Shown here one piece after another: positions 1 to 7,491 of a stretch of DNA of 16,452 nt. The position numbers and the translations under genes were made by a program. Position 1 is the first letter of the stretch. Every line of letters starts with the position of its first letter. This DNA is from Bifidobacterium breve (GTDB taxonomy: Bacteria > Actinomycetota > Acidimicrobiia > IMCC26256 > PALSA-555), in NCBI GenBank assembly GCA_945889545.1, contig CAMDCC010000025.1:1-16452 (forward strand), in the 5' to 3' direction. The notes under the pieces are model-generated. The model saw only the letters and a program-made list of their open reading frames with translations. It searched no databases and was not told the origin of the DNA.

Positions 1-948
1 ATCCGCGACGGCCTGCACAACCTCTACTCCCTCCCGGACGGGTACGAGGTACTGCTCGGCAACGGCGGCACGACCGCGTTCTGGGACGCCGCGGCGTTCG
101 GCCTCATCGACCGGCGGTGCGAGCACCTCGTGTTCGGCGAGTTCTCCGGCAAGTTCGCCGCCGTCACCGCAGGCGCGCCGCACCTCGACGCGCCCGTTGT
201 GGTCGAATCGCCGCCGGGCACACATCCGGCGTGGAAGGGCTCCGACGCCGACACCTTCGCGATGACCCATAACGAGACGTCGACCGGCGTGACGATGGAA
301 GTCACGCGCCCGAAGGAGTCCGACCCGTTCGTCCTCGTCGACGCCACCTCCGCGGCTGGGGCGATCCCAGTTGACCCTGCCGCGTTCGACGTCTACTACT
401 TCGCGCCCCAGAAGGCGTTCGCCAGCGAGGGCGGCTTGTGGATCGCGCTCTGCGCGCCAGCGGCCGTCAGTCGCATCGAGCGCATCGCGAGCACCGACCG
501 CTGGCAACCGCCGTCGCTCAGCATGTCGATTGCGCTCGAGAACTCCCGACTCGACCAGACCTACAACACGCCCGCGCTCACCACGTTGTTCCTGCTGTGC
601 GACACCATCGAGTGGATGCTCGAGAACGGCGGGCTCGGATGGGCCGCGACGCGCTGCAAGACCTCCGCCGCGACGATGTACGGCTGGGCTGAGGCCAGTG
701 CGTTCGCCGCACCGTTCGTACAGAAGCCGTCAGAACGCAGCCCGGTCAACGCCACCATCGACTTCGAGGGCGTGCAAGCCGACGACATCGCAACCGCGCT
801 GCGCGCCAACGGCATCGTCGACGTGGAGTCGTACCGCAAGCTCGGGCGCAACCAACTGCGTATCGCCATGTTCCCGGCGATCGAGCCCAATGACATCGAG
901 ATCCTCACCCATGCGATCGACCACATCGTCGAAAGGCTCACGGCATGA
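1..948 (+). CDS. serC: phosphoserine aminotransferase, mycobacterial type (5' end missing)
   Basis: This is the PLP-dependent enzyme that converts 3-phosphohydroxypyruvate and glutamate to phosphoserine in the cytosolic serine pathway. The frame is open from base 1, so the start lies upstream; 315 codons are present, and family members of about 370-380 residues suggest that roughly 60 N-terminal residues are missing. Visible family features are the early GNGGTTAFWDAA stretch, THNETSTG (around residue 82), VDATSAAG, and the likely PLP-binding lysine in FAPQKAF (codon 412-414). The C-terminal domain ends with a GRNQLRIAMFPAIEP stretch typical of the enzyme. The type resembles the actinobacterial SerC rather than the E. 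coli-type enzyme; this is from memory of the family. The stop overlaps the next gene by ATGA, so the two are probably translated together. Confidence 0.92.
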   Translation: MRDGLHNLYSLPDGYEVLLGNGGTTAFWDAAAFGLIDRRCEHLVFGEFSGKFAAVTAGAPHLDAPVVVESPPGTHPAWKGSDADTFAMTHNETSTGVTMEVTRPKESDPFVLVDATSAAGAIPVDPAAFDVYYFAPQKAFASEGGLWIALCAPAAVSRIERIASTDRWQPPSLSMSIALENSRLDQTYNTPALTTLFLLCDTIEWMLENGGLGWAATRCKTSAATMYGWAEASAFAAPFVQKPSERSPVNATIDFEGVQADDIATALRANGIVDVESYRKLGRNQLRIAMFPAIEPNDIEILTHAIDHIVERLTA

Positions 949-1652
949 GCATGTTGCTGCTCCACGAGACGCACCGGGTACGCGGTGCCAAGGAAGAGGA
1001 GTTCGAGGCCGCCTTCCGCGACGGCTGGCTCCCCGAGCTCGCCAAGGGCGACGATGCTCGCCTGCTCTACTTCATGCACCTCGCGCACGGTTCGGGCCGC
1101 GCCTACGTGGTGACCACGATCACGGCCGTCCGAGACGGCGCGGCGTACGAGCGTCTTGCTGCCCGCGTGCAAGACGGCGACCTCCGCGCGCTCGCACGCG
1201 ACACCGACCAGTTCCGCCACAACGTGCACGGCAAGGTGGTGCTCACCGTGCCGTGGGCGCCGCCCGTCGCCGATCTCGACGCCGTGCCGACCACACCCCA
1301 GGACCACGAGCTCACGCTCTTCATGGAAGACACCGCCTGGCCCCACGAGGGGATGCTCGACGACTACCTCGAAGCCGCGCGCACGCACTACGCGCCGAGC
1401 ATCTCCGAAGGACGCGGCCGTGGGATCCTCGAGCTGCTGTCGGTCTTCCAGACAGCTTGGGGCACGGGCCGCCGCGCCGAGGTGATCCTGTGGCAGCGGA
1501 TCACCGACCACGACCGTCTCAAGAACCTGCTGCTCACCGAAGTGCCGCCCGAGTACCGCGCGCCCGGCACCTGGATGCACGACGCCCTGCGCGTGCGCGA
1601 CGACTGGGAGAGCCGTCTGCTCCGCACGACTTCGTGGTCGCCGCTCGCCTGA
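945..1652 (+). CDS. protein with two similar alpha/beta (NIPSNAP/ABM-like) halves
   Basis: This 235-residue soluble protein has no signal peptide or membrane segment. Its two halves look alike. LHETHRVRGAKEEEFEAAF near the start matches MEDTAWPHEGMLDDYLEAA in the middle. A strand region around residues 43-66 with HGSGRAYVVTTIT matches one around 165-185 with WGTGRRAEVILWQ. This pattern fits a duplicated ferredoxin-like fold, as in NIPSNAP or dimeric alpha/beta-barrel proteins, in which two halves make a pseudo-dimer. No catalytic residue can be named. The start ATG overlaps the serC stop (ATGA at 945-948), which sets the start and implies co-translation. Whether it has anything to do with serine metabolism is unknown. 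Existence of the gene is well supported; the fold is an inference. Confidence 0.8.
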   Translation: MSMLLLHETHRVRGAKEEEFEAAFRDGWLPELAKGDDARLLYFMHLAHGSGRAYVVTTITAVRDGAAYERLAARVQDGDLRALARDTDQFRHNVHGKVVLTVPWAPPVADLDAVPTTPQDHELTLFMEDTAWPHEGMLDDYLEAARTHYAPSISEGRGRGILELLSVFQTAWGTGRRAEVILWQRITDHDRLKNLLLTEVPPEYRAPGTWMHDALRVRDDWESRLLRTTSWSPLA

Positions 1653-1664
1653 CGCGCTCGTCAG
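1649..1664. terminator. palindrome spanning two convergent stop codons
   Basis: CTGACG and CGTCAG flank a CGCT loop, giving a 6-bp stem. The left arm contains the TGA of the plus-strand gene (1650-1652) and the right arm contains the stop of the minus-strand gene (1661-1663). There is no T-run on either side. It may be a minimal bidirectional terminator, or a by-product of two facing TGA stops in G+C-rich DNA. Confidence 0.35.
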
Positions 1665-2482
1665 TCGCTCAGGAACTCCTTGGCGAACTCTTCGACGCGC
1701 TCACGACCTTGCGGCGGCCAGCCACAGACGAGGTAACCGAAGCCGGCGTCGCGCCACGCGTCGATGTTCTTGCGCAGGGTGTCCCAGTCGTCCTCGAGTG
1801 ACAACGACGCCGCCCGCAGGATCTCCCCGGGATCGCGCCCGGCGGCTTCGGCCATCGCACTGAGGCGCTCCGACTTCGGTCCGAGGTGCTCCACCGGACC
1901 GAAGCAGTGCCACACGTCGGCGTAGCGCGCCGTGATCGGCATCGTGCGCTTCTCACCCGACGCCCCGATCCAGATCGGCGGATGCGGCTGCTGCACCGGG
2001 CGCGGATGCAACGTGGCGTCGCGAACCTGGAAGTGCTTGCCTTCGAACGAGAAGGCATCGGTCGTCAACAAGCCACGGATGATCTGGATCGCTTCCTCGA
2101 ACGCATCGAGGCGGTCCTTCAAGCCCGGGAACGGGATGCCGAGCTGCTCGTGCTCCTGGTCGAACCAGGCTGCGCCGTACGCGAGCTCGTAGCGACCGTT
2201 CGACGCGTGATCGATCGTGATGGCTTCGGCAGCGAACACGCTCGGGTGGCGGTAGGTCATGCCGCTCACCAGCAGCCCGAGGCGCACCTTCGATGTGACG
2301 CCGGAGAGCGCGGCAAGTGTCGTGTTGCCCTCGAAGCACTCACCAGGACCCTCGCCGTACATCGGCTGGAAGTGGTCGAAGCCCCACACGCCGTCGAAGC
2401 CGGCCGTGTCGGCGAGCTGCGCCCGCGCAACAATCTCGGCGAACGGCATGCGCTGCTGTGCGACATCGAGTCCGAATCTCAT
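1661..2482 (-). CDS. LLM-class (probably F420-dependent) oxidoreductase
   Basis: This 273-residue protein has the luciferase-like monooxygenase TIM-barrel fold: N-terminal MRFGLDVAQQ, GFDGVWGFDHFQP near residues 30-42, the TSKVRLGLLVSG strand, RHPSVFAAEAITIDHASNGR, GAAWFDQEHEQLGIPFP, and PHPPIWIGASGEKR. These are hallmarks of the actinobacterial LLM family, which mostly uses reduced coenzyme F420; cofactor and substrate cannot be read from the sequence. ATG at 2482 is preferred because MRFGLD is a usual family start; a GTG at 2491 would add three residues. It begins about 24 bases after the stop of the membrane protein gene and probably forms an operon with it and the deacetylase gene. It ends 8 bases from the convergent plus-strand gene. 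Confidence 0.9.
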   Translation of the reverse strand: MRFGLDVAQQRMPFAEIVARAQLADTAGFDGVWGFDHFQPMYGEGPGECFEGNTTLAALSGVTSKVRLGLLVSGMTYRHPSVFAAEAITIDHASNGRYELAYGAAWFDQEHEQLGIPFPGLKDRLDAFEEAIQIIRGLLTTDAFSFEGKHFQVRDATLHPRPVQQPHPPIWIGASGEKRTMPITARYADVWHCFGPVEHLGPKSERLSAMAEAAGRDPGEILRAASLSLEDDWDTLRKNIDAWRDAGFGYLVCGWPPQGRERVEEFAKEFLSD

Positions 2483-2506
2483 CCCAATCACTCGCTCTCG
2501 GCCGGG

Positions 2507-3772
2507 CTAACGGGCGACGGTCACGCCGAGCTCAGGGTGCTCCCCACTGAAGAGGCCCCACGCGCTCTCCCAGCCCGGCACGACCCATGCGTGCACCATC
2601 CACGCGTCCTTGCCGTCGGTCTTCTGACCGCCCATGCGCTCGCACTGCGCTTGCGACGTGGCTTCGTTGCCGAGCACACCACCAGGGCCGACGCACAGCC
2701 CGATGTGCTGGTGCCAGTGGTCATTCTGTCCGGCGAACCCCTCGGGCGGAGTGTCCACCCCGGTCTTGGCCCAGTAGCTCAGACCGACCATGCGTCCGTC
2801 GAGACCGCTCGCGTCGTAGAGCAACATCTCGGGCTCGTCGACATCGAACGTGGTGTCCATGATCGACGGCTTGATCCAGTGTGCGCCGATGCACGCCACG
2901 TACGGCGTGATCCGGATGTACCCGGCCTTCTGTGCGTCGGCCGCGGTTGGGAACGACAACGCAATCGTGCGCGCAGTCACGAGCTCCCGACCCAGAAGCT
3001 CGCGGGTCGACGCGTCGGTGATCGCAACCTGCGACGACGGACCGCGTTCGCCGTGGCCGCCCGATGCCTGACCTTCCGACACCGGCGGGCCACTCTCCTC
3101 GCACGGCGAGGTGCCGTTCGAGGATTCGATGCCGCCCGCGTGCGAATCGCCGGCGCCTGCCGCGACCAGGGTCTCCGGGTCGACGTTCTGGCCGTCGATG
3201 GTGACCGTCCCCTCCGTATGCGAGTGGTCGTCGGCAGCTTCGGTGCTCGCAGCGCCATGGTCGTGGCTTTCGCCGGCGACGGCAGGGACGAGTGAGAGGG
3301 TGGAGAGGATTACGACTGTTGCAGCCAATGCTCCGACTGCGGGCAGCGCAGTCGATGGCATCAGGCGCCAGCGGGTTCGCGCCGAAAGGAGGCTCGCGCT
3401 CCCGAGGACCGACACACCTTCGAAGACGCTGGCGAGCACGTCGGGGAACCTCGCCGCCTCGGGTGTCCAGGGATCGGTATCGAAGGGCGTGCCGACAACC
3501 CGGGAGACCACCCACACGCCGATGATCGCCAGGTTCATGATGACGCCACCCCGCAGGACGCCGCGACTCGGCCGCATCACGACGGCAAATGCGAATGCGA
3601 GCTGAAGCCACGCGGCCGCCGCAAAGAACATGCCGTGGGCCACGCTCACGTCGAAGTGCTCACCCACCACGGCGAAGTGCACGAACGCACCGCCGAGGGA
3701 GAGCGCGGCCAGCGCCCAACGCGACGTGCCGTCGAGCTGTTCGAGGTCGTCGCGGCGCGCGGCCGGTCCCAT
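2507..3772 (-). CDS. five-helix membrane protein with His-rich linker and His/Cys/Trp-rich outer domain
   Basis: No named family was recognised. The 421-residue protein starts at ATG 3772 behind GAGGA four bases away. The longer open frame to 3991 is Arg-rich, overlaps the upstream deacetylase gene and is unlikely to be coding. Hydrophobic segments lie near residues 19-38, 45-66, 73-94, 112-131 and 142-166. A linker follows with HDH and HSH clusters (170-185) and Gly/Ser/His-rich sequence to about 245. The C-terminal domain (250-421) is rich in possible metal ligands: Cys294, His298, DHWHQH (351-356), Cys360, Cys377, His394 and His412, with many conserved-looking tryptophans. A metal-binding or sensing domain outside the membrane is plausible but unproven. 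It sits between a PIG-L deacetylase and an LLM oxidoreductase on the same strand. Confidence 0.78.
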   Translation of the reverse strand: MGPAARRDDLEQLDGTSRWALAALSLGGAFVHFAVVGEHFDVSVAHGMFFAAAAWLQLAFAFAVVMRPSRGVLRGGVIMNLAIIGVWVVSRVVGTPFDTDPWTPEAARFPDVLASVFEGVSVLGSASLLSARTRWRLMPSTALPAVGALAATVVILSTLSLVPAVAGESHDHGAASTEAADDHSHTEGTVTIDGQNVDPETLVAAGAGDSHAGGIESSNGTSPCEESGPPVSEGQASGGHGERGPSSQVAITDASTRELLGRELVTARTIALSFPTAADAQKAGYIRITPYVACIGAHWIKPSIMDTTFDVDEPEMLLYDASGLDGRMVGLSYWAKTGVDTPPEGFAGQNDHWHQHIGLCVGPGGVLGNEATSQAQCERMGGQKTDGKDAWMVHAWVVPGWESAWGLFSGEHPELGVTVAR

Positions 3773-3829
3773 GGTTTCCTCGCGATCCCCCACAGCCCCA
3801 ATGCCACGGAGAAGGTGCAGGAAGCATAC

Positions 3830-3850
3830 GGGCCGCTCGAAACCCGGCCC
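3830..3850. repeat. short inverted repeat in the gap between two minus-strand genes
   Basis: GGGCCG (3830-3835) and CGGCCC (3845-3850) can form a 6-bp stem with a 9-base loop. It lies in the 86-base gap between the deacetylase stop and the membrane protein start. It has no T-run. It could weakly attenuate transcription, but a G+C-rich gap gives such stems easily. Confidence 0.25.
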
Positions 3851-3858
3851 AGTCCCCC

Positions 3859-4644
3859 TCAGGCCCCGGCCAACCCTTCCCACCCGGCCGGCGGCGGGGC
3901 AAGACGCCAGAACTGCTCGGGTGCTGGTGCGGTGAGCTTGGCGCTCAAGTCCCACTCGGCTTCGAGCGCGCGGATCTGCGACGGGTAACACGCGTACGCC
4001 GCCATCTTGCGCTCATGATCCACATCGACGGGCACCGCAGCCGGAGTCGGCCATACCCCGGCGCGCAGCAGCTTTGCCACCCGCCACGCCAGTAGCCCTG
4101 GGATGTGCTTGTACCCGGTGTCCTCGTAGCAGAACCAACTTGGCCCGCTCCCGGCACCGGGCGGCGACATGCGGTCGCGCACAAGCAGGCAGGCGTCGTG
4201 CGTAGCGTCGTGGTCGGGGTTGGCCAGACCGAACGGGGCGAACACCACGGTCGGGTCGAGGTCGCGCAGCGTGCGCTCGAGCCCGTCGACCACGTCGGGC
4301 GCTCGCACCCAGTCGGCGCGCTCGAGATACGAGTGCTCCACGTAGTCGAGCCACACCGGATGCGCCTCGAGCACCGCCAGCGCGGCCGCGTCTTCGGCCC
4401 GCCGGGCCACGTGCACCTCGTCGCCCTCCACAAACCCACAGATGGAGTCCCACCGCTCCATCGGACTCGGGTACTCCGTCGGACGGCCCGCGAACACCGT
4501 GACCACATGCGCGCCGGGGTGCGCGGCCATCAGGTATGAGCACCCGAGCACGGCGTCGTCGAGGTGCGGCGACACGATGACGACTCGATCGAGCTCGCCG
4601 GGCGCCACCAAGCCCCAGTCGCGCATGTCGGTCGGCGTCGCCAT
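3859..4644 (-). CDS. PIG-L/LmbE family zinc deacetylase
   Basis: Members of this family remove acetyl groups from N-acetylated sugars and related conjugates; MshB and Mca of mycothiol metabolism are the best-known actinobacterial examples. The motif SPHLDDAVLGC (residues 25-35) supplies His27 and Asp30 as zinc ligands and Asp29 as the likely general base. NPDHDATHDA (142-151) supplies the third ligand, probably His149. The usual first motif is HPDDE; HLDDA is a known sort of variation. The start is chosen at ATG 4644 (261 residues); ATG 4683 would add a poor-looking 13-residue extension, and an in-frame extension to 4824 would run into marR. The gene is divergent from marR and may share its operator region. 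The substrate cannot be deduced; nothing nearby points clearly to mycothiol synthesis. Confidence 0.85.
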   Translation of the reverse strand: MATPTDMRDWGLVAPGELDRVVIVSPHLDDAVLGCSYLMAAHPGAHVVTVFAGRPTEYPSPMERWDSICGFVEGDEVHVARRAEDAAALAVLEAHPVWLDYVEHSYLERADWVRAPDVVDGLERTLRDLDPTVVFAPFGLANPDHDATHDACLLVRDRMSPPGAGSGPSWFCYEDTGYKHIPGLLAWRVAKLLRAGVWPTPAAVPVDVDHERKMAAYACYPSQIRALEAEWDLSAKLTAPAPEQFWRLAPPPAGWEGLAGA

Positions 4645-4697
4645 GACCGCCCAGCATCGCAGATCGCCGGAATCCGCTGGCATGACGACCCCCGATG

Positions 4698-4703
4698 TAG
4701 AAT
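4698..4703 (+). promoter_or_regulatory. candidate -10 element of marR
   Basis: TAGAAT matches the sigma-70-type TATAAT in five of six positions and lies in the only A+T-rich patch of this divergent region. No convincing -35 is seen 16-18 bases upstream. Transcription would begin inside the palindrome at 4709-4728, so a repressor bound there would block it. Confidence 0.4.
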
Positions 4704-4708
4704 ACTTA

Positions 4709-4728
4709 GCCTTACTAATTAGTGAGGC
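4709..4728. promoter_or_regulatory. 20-bp near-perfect palindrome, likely MarR operator
   Basis: GCCTTACTAATTAGTGAGGC has nine complementary pairs out of ten about a TAATTA centre; the only mismatch is T4713 against G4724. MarR proteins bind palindromes of this size as dimers, usually in their own promoter. This one starts four bases before the first marR ATG, lies just downstream of the -10 candidate, and contains the GAGG (4724-4727) that serves as the marR Shine-Dalgarno. It is the natural candidate for autoregulation and possibly also for control of the divergent deacetylase operon. Confidence 0.65.
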
Positions 4729-4731
4729 GAA

Positions 4732-5190
4732 ATGATGACACCACCGGCCACCATCACGAATACCGACCTCGCCGAGCGCCTCCGCCTCGCGGTCACCCGA
4801 CTCGCGCGACGGTTGCGCCAGCACGGCGACGCCGACGACGCCTCCCCCACCCAGCTCTCAGTGCTCGCCACCATCGAGCGCCGTGGACCTATCACGCTCG
4901 GCGAGCTCGCGACGGCAGAACGCGTGCGCCCGCCCACGATCACTGCGGCCATCGACCGGCTGGAAAACCAGGGCCTCGTTGTCCGCCGCGCCGACGAGCA
5001 GGACCGGCGGGTGGTACGCGTCGAGATCGCCAGCGGTGGGCGCAAGCTCCTCGCTCGCAACCGCTCGAGCAAGACGGCCTACCTCGCCAAGCGGCTGCAT
5101 GCCCTCTCACCCAACGACGCCGCCACCCTGCACAAAGCCACCGAGATCCTCGATCGACTCCTCGAGCCGGAAGCGGAACGCACGTCGTGA
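4732..5190 (+). CDS. MarR-family transcriptional regulator
   Basis: This 152-residue winged-helix regulator probably represses its own operon until a small ligand, often a drug or phenolic compound, binds. The winged helix-turn-helix spans about residues 38-100: SPTQLSVLATIERRGPITL, then the recognition helix region RPPTITAAIDRLENQGLV and the wing RRADEQDRRVVRVEIA, with the DRR signature of the family. Flanking helices form the dimer interface. Two consecutive ATG codons (4732 and 4735) are possible starts; the second lies seven bases from GAGG and has the better spacing. The stop overlaps the MFS gene by GTGA, the classic marR-exporter arrangement. The palindrome just upstream is its likely operator. 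Confidence 0.92.
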   Translation: MMTPPATITNTDLAERLRLAVTRLARRLRQHGDADDASPTQLSVLATIERRGPITLGELATAERVRPPTITAAIDRLENQGLVVRRADEQDRRVVRVEIASGGRKLLARNRSSKTAYLAKRLHALSPNDAATLHKATEILDRLLEPEAERTS

Positions 5191-6464
5191 CCCCGATCGA
5201 GCGCGCCGCGCGCCGGACATTCCACTCACTGCGCACGCGCAACTTCCGTCTGTACTTCATCGGCCAAGTCATCTCGGGCACGGGATCGTGGGTTCAGCTC
5301 GTGGCCCAGACCTGGCTCGTCTTCCGCCTCACGCACAGTGCGATGGCCGTGGGCATCACGCTTGGCTTCCAGTTCGCGCCATTGCTCCTCTTCGGCGCGT
5401 GGACCGGTGTACTCGTGGATCGGCTCGACAAGCGCCGCCTGCTGATCGCTACCGCCGCAGTGTCTGGCGGGCTCGCCTTGCTGCTCGGTCTCGTGACGCT
5501 CACCGGCGTGGCCCAGGTGTGGATGGTGTACGTGCTCGCATGCGCGCTCGGCTTGGTGACGGCAATCGAGAACCCGGGGCGCCGTGCCTTCATCCCCGAG
5601 ATGGTGCCAACCGCTGATGTCGCCAACGCCGTTGGGCTCAACAGCACCGTGTTCACCACCGCGCGGGTCATCGGCCCTGCAATCGCCGGCTTGGTGATCG
5701 CCGCAGTCGGTGTCGGGTGGTGCTTCCTCGTGAACGCAGTCTCGTTCGCCGCCGTCATCTGGGGCCTTGCGGCAATGCGGCCCGTCGAGCTGCGACCCTC
5801 GCCACCTCTCGCACCGGCCAAGCGTCAGCTCCGTCAGGGACTCCAGTACGCCTGGCGCAACCGTCCGGTCCGTGCCGCGCTCTTACTGACCGGAGTGATC
5901 GGCATGTTCGCGTTCAACTTCCAGGTGGTGCTCCCCACGCTCGTGCGGCGCGAGCTCGGCGGGGGTGCCGGCACGTACGGCGTGCTGCTCGCGCTCCTCA
6001 GCTGCGGATCCCTGGTGGGTGCGCTCCTCGTCGCCCACTACGGGCGCGCCAGCATGCGGATCATGATCTCGATGGCAATCCTGCTCGGCGTGGCGATGGG
6101 CGCCGCCACCTTCGCTCCGTCGATCGCGACCGAGATGATCGTGCTCCCGTTCGTCGGGCTCACCTCGATGGTGATGCTCGCCATGGCAACGGCCGTCTGC
6201 CAGGAAGCGACTGCGCCAGAGTTCCGTGGCCGAGTGATGGCGCTCTTCGGCATGGCCTTCGTCGGCAGCACACCTATCGGTGGTCCGATCATCGGCTGGG
6301 TCTCCCAGACATTCGGGCCGCGCTTCGGACTCGGCATCGGCGCGGTTGCCTCGCTCGGAGCAGGCACAGTCGCCTACCTCGCGTACCGCCGGTCCGACGT
6401 GCTCGTACCGGTCGACGCTTCCGAGATCGCGCAAGCCACCGAGCCCTCCGTGGCGGTCACGTAA
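5187..6464 (+). CDS. MFS exporter (MFS_3 / multidrug or siderophore efflux type)
   Basis: This 425-residue inner-membrane transporter exports small molecules using the proton gradient. The start is GTG 5187, overlapping the marR stop by four bases; the open frame continues upstream to 4722, but that part reads through marR and is not real. About twelve hydrophobic segments can be counted. The N-terminal RTRNFRLYFIGQVIS and WVQLVAQTWLVFRLTHS stretches are typical of the MFS_3 group, which includes EntS-like exporters. The loop-2 motif A is visible as GVLVDRLDKRRLL (about residues 74-86). NPGRRAFIPEMVP and FRGRVMALFGMAFVGSTPIGGP are further family signatures. Substrate is unknown. Co-translation with marR suggests that the exported compound may also be the inducer. 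Confidence 0.92.
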   Translation: MTPIERAARRTFHSLRTRNFRLYFIGQVISGTGSWVQLVAQTWLVFRLTHSAMAVGITLGFQFAPLLLFGAWTGVLVDRLDKRRLLIATAAVSGGLALLLGLVTLTGVAQVWMVYVLACALGLVTAIENPGRRAFIPEMVPTADVANAVGLNSTVFTTARVIGPAIAGLVIAAVGVGWCFLVNAVSFAAVIWGLAAMRPVELRPSPPLAPAKRQLRQGLQYAWRNRPVRAALLLTGVIGMFAFNFQVVLPTLVRRELGGGAGTYGVLLALLSCGSLVGALLVAHYGRASMRIMISMAILLGVAMGAATFAPSIATEMIVLPFVGLTSMVMLAMATAVCQEATAPEFRGRVMALFGMAFVGSTPIGGPIIGWVSQTFGPRFGLGIGAVASLGAGTVAYLAYRRSDVLVPVDASEIAQATEPSVAVT

Positions 6465-6473
6465 CGTCGCGGC

Positions 6474-7472
6474 ATGCAACAACGACCTCTCGGCACGACC
6501 GGCTTGTCGGTCGCACCGCTGTGCCTCGGCGCCATGAACTTCGGCGACCCGACCGCGCCAGACGAGTCGGCGCGGATGATCGACCGAGCAATCGACGGTG
6601 GGATCAACATGATCGATGTCGCCGACGTGTATGCCGGCGGTGAGAGCGAGAAGATCGTCGGCGCCGCGCTCGCGGCGAACGGCAAGCGGGACGGCATCGT
6701 GCTGGCCACGAAGGTCGGCATGGCTCGTGGCGCGAGCGACGCTGCGCAGTGGCATCGCCGTGAGCACATCATTGCGTCGTGCGAGCAGTCCCTCACGAGC
6801 CTCCAGACCGACCACATCGATCTCTACCAGTTGCACCGGCCGACCTTCGCCGACGTACCGCAAGAGGAGACGCTCGCGGCATTGAACGAGCTGGTGCAGG
6901 CGGGCAAGGTGCGCCACATCGGGTCGTCCACGCACCCCGCGTGGTTCCTGATGGAAGCCCTGGCGATCTCCGAGCGCGACGGTCTTGCTCGCTACGAGAC
7001 GGAGCAGCCGCCGTACAACCTGCTCGACCGGCGTATCGAGAACGAGCTGCTCCCCTTGTGTCGCAAGTATGGCATCGGCGTGCTGCCGTGGTCGCCGCTC
7101 GGTGGCGGGATCCTGGCCGGTCGCTACAACGACGGCATCCCTGAAGACGCGCGCGCCACCCGGCGTCCACAGGTGAAGGACCGCATCACGGGCCGCGGCG
7201 TCGAAGTGGCACGTGAGCTCGCGAAGATGACCGCCGATCGCGACCTGACCGTGACGCAGCTCGCGCTCTTGTGGTGCAAGGACCAACCAGGGATCGCTGC
7301 TCCCATCATCGGGCCGCGCACGTCGGAGCAGCTCGATGACGCGATCGGCGTGCTCGACGCCACGCTCGACGACGAGACTCGCGCCGCGTGCGACGCCCTC
7401 GTGCACCCAGGGAACGCCGTCGCCGACTTCCACAACACGTCCTTCTGGATGAAAGGCACCGTCGAAGAATGA
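6474..7472 (+). CDS. aldo/keto reductase
   Basis: This 332-residue TIM-barrel enzyme reduces aldehydes or ketones with NADPH in the cytosol. The catalytic tetrad is present: Asp48, Tyr53 (in IDVADVYAGGES), Lys80 (LATKVG) and His121 (YQLHRP). The N-terminal RPLGTTGLSVAPLCLGAMNFG and the C-terminal IAAPIIGPRTSEQL (cofactor phosphate region) are typical of the large bacterial AKR group close to YhdN/Tas-like proteins. The start ATG lies nine bases after the exporter stop and has only a weak Shine-Dalgarno, so it probably depends on coupling. In this operon it may modify the compound that the exporter pumps out; that is inference from context. Confidence 0.92.
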   Translation: MQQRPLGTTGLSVAPLCLGAMNFGDPTAPDESARMIDRAIDGGINMIDVADVYAGGESEKIVGAALAANGKRDGIVLATKVGMARGASDAAQWHRREHIIASCEQSLTSLQTDHIDLYQLHRPTFADVPQEETLAALNELVQAGKVRHIGSSTHPAWFLMEALAISERDGLARYETEQPPYNLLDRRIENELLPLCRKYGIGVLPWSPLGGGILAGRYNDGIPEDARATRRPQVKDRITGRGVEVARELAKMTADRDLTVTQLALLWCKDQPGIAAPIIGPRTSEQLDDAIGVLDATLDDETRAACDALVHPGNAVADFHNTSFWMKGTVEE

Positions 7473-7491
7473 GTGAGAGGTGAGCATCAAC

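Noticed and set aside
371..1801. 476-codon plus-strand frame over serC and the next gene
   Set aside because: It is an out-of-frame Arg/Ser/Pro-rich translation typical of a frame-shifted G+C-rich gene.
1886..3295. 469-codon open frame on the plus strand
   Set aside because: It is antisense to the LLM oxidoreductase and membrane protein genes and shows no domain.
3773..3991. N-terminal extension of the five-helix membrane protein
   Set aside because: It would overlap the deacetylase gene and is Arg/Gly-rich; the GAGGA site before ATG 3772 supports the shorter form.
4704..4726. Iron-box (DtxR/IdeR type) in the marR promoter
   Set aside because: Only the core AGGCTAA on the minus strand resembles the recalled 19-bp iron box; the flanks do not match, whereas the MarR-type palindrome is nearly perfect.
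4722..5186. N-terminal extension of the MFS exporter
   Set aside because: It overlaps marR completely in another frame and is Arg/His/Pro-rich; the GTG at 5187 with the GTGA overlap is the natural start.
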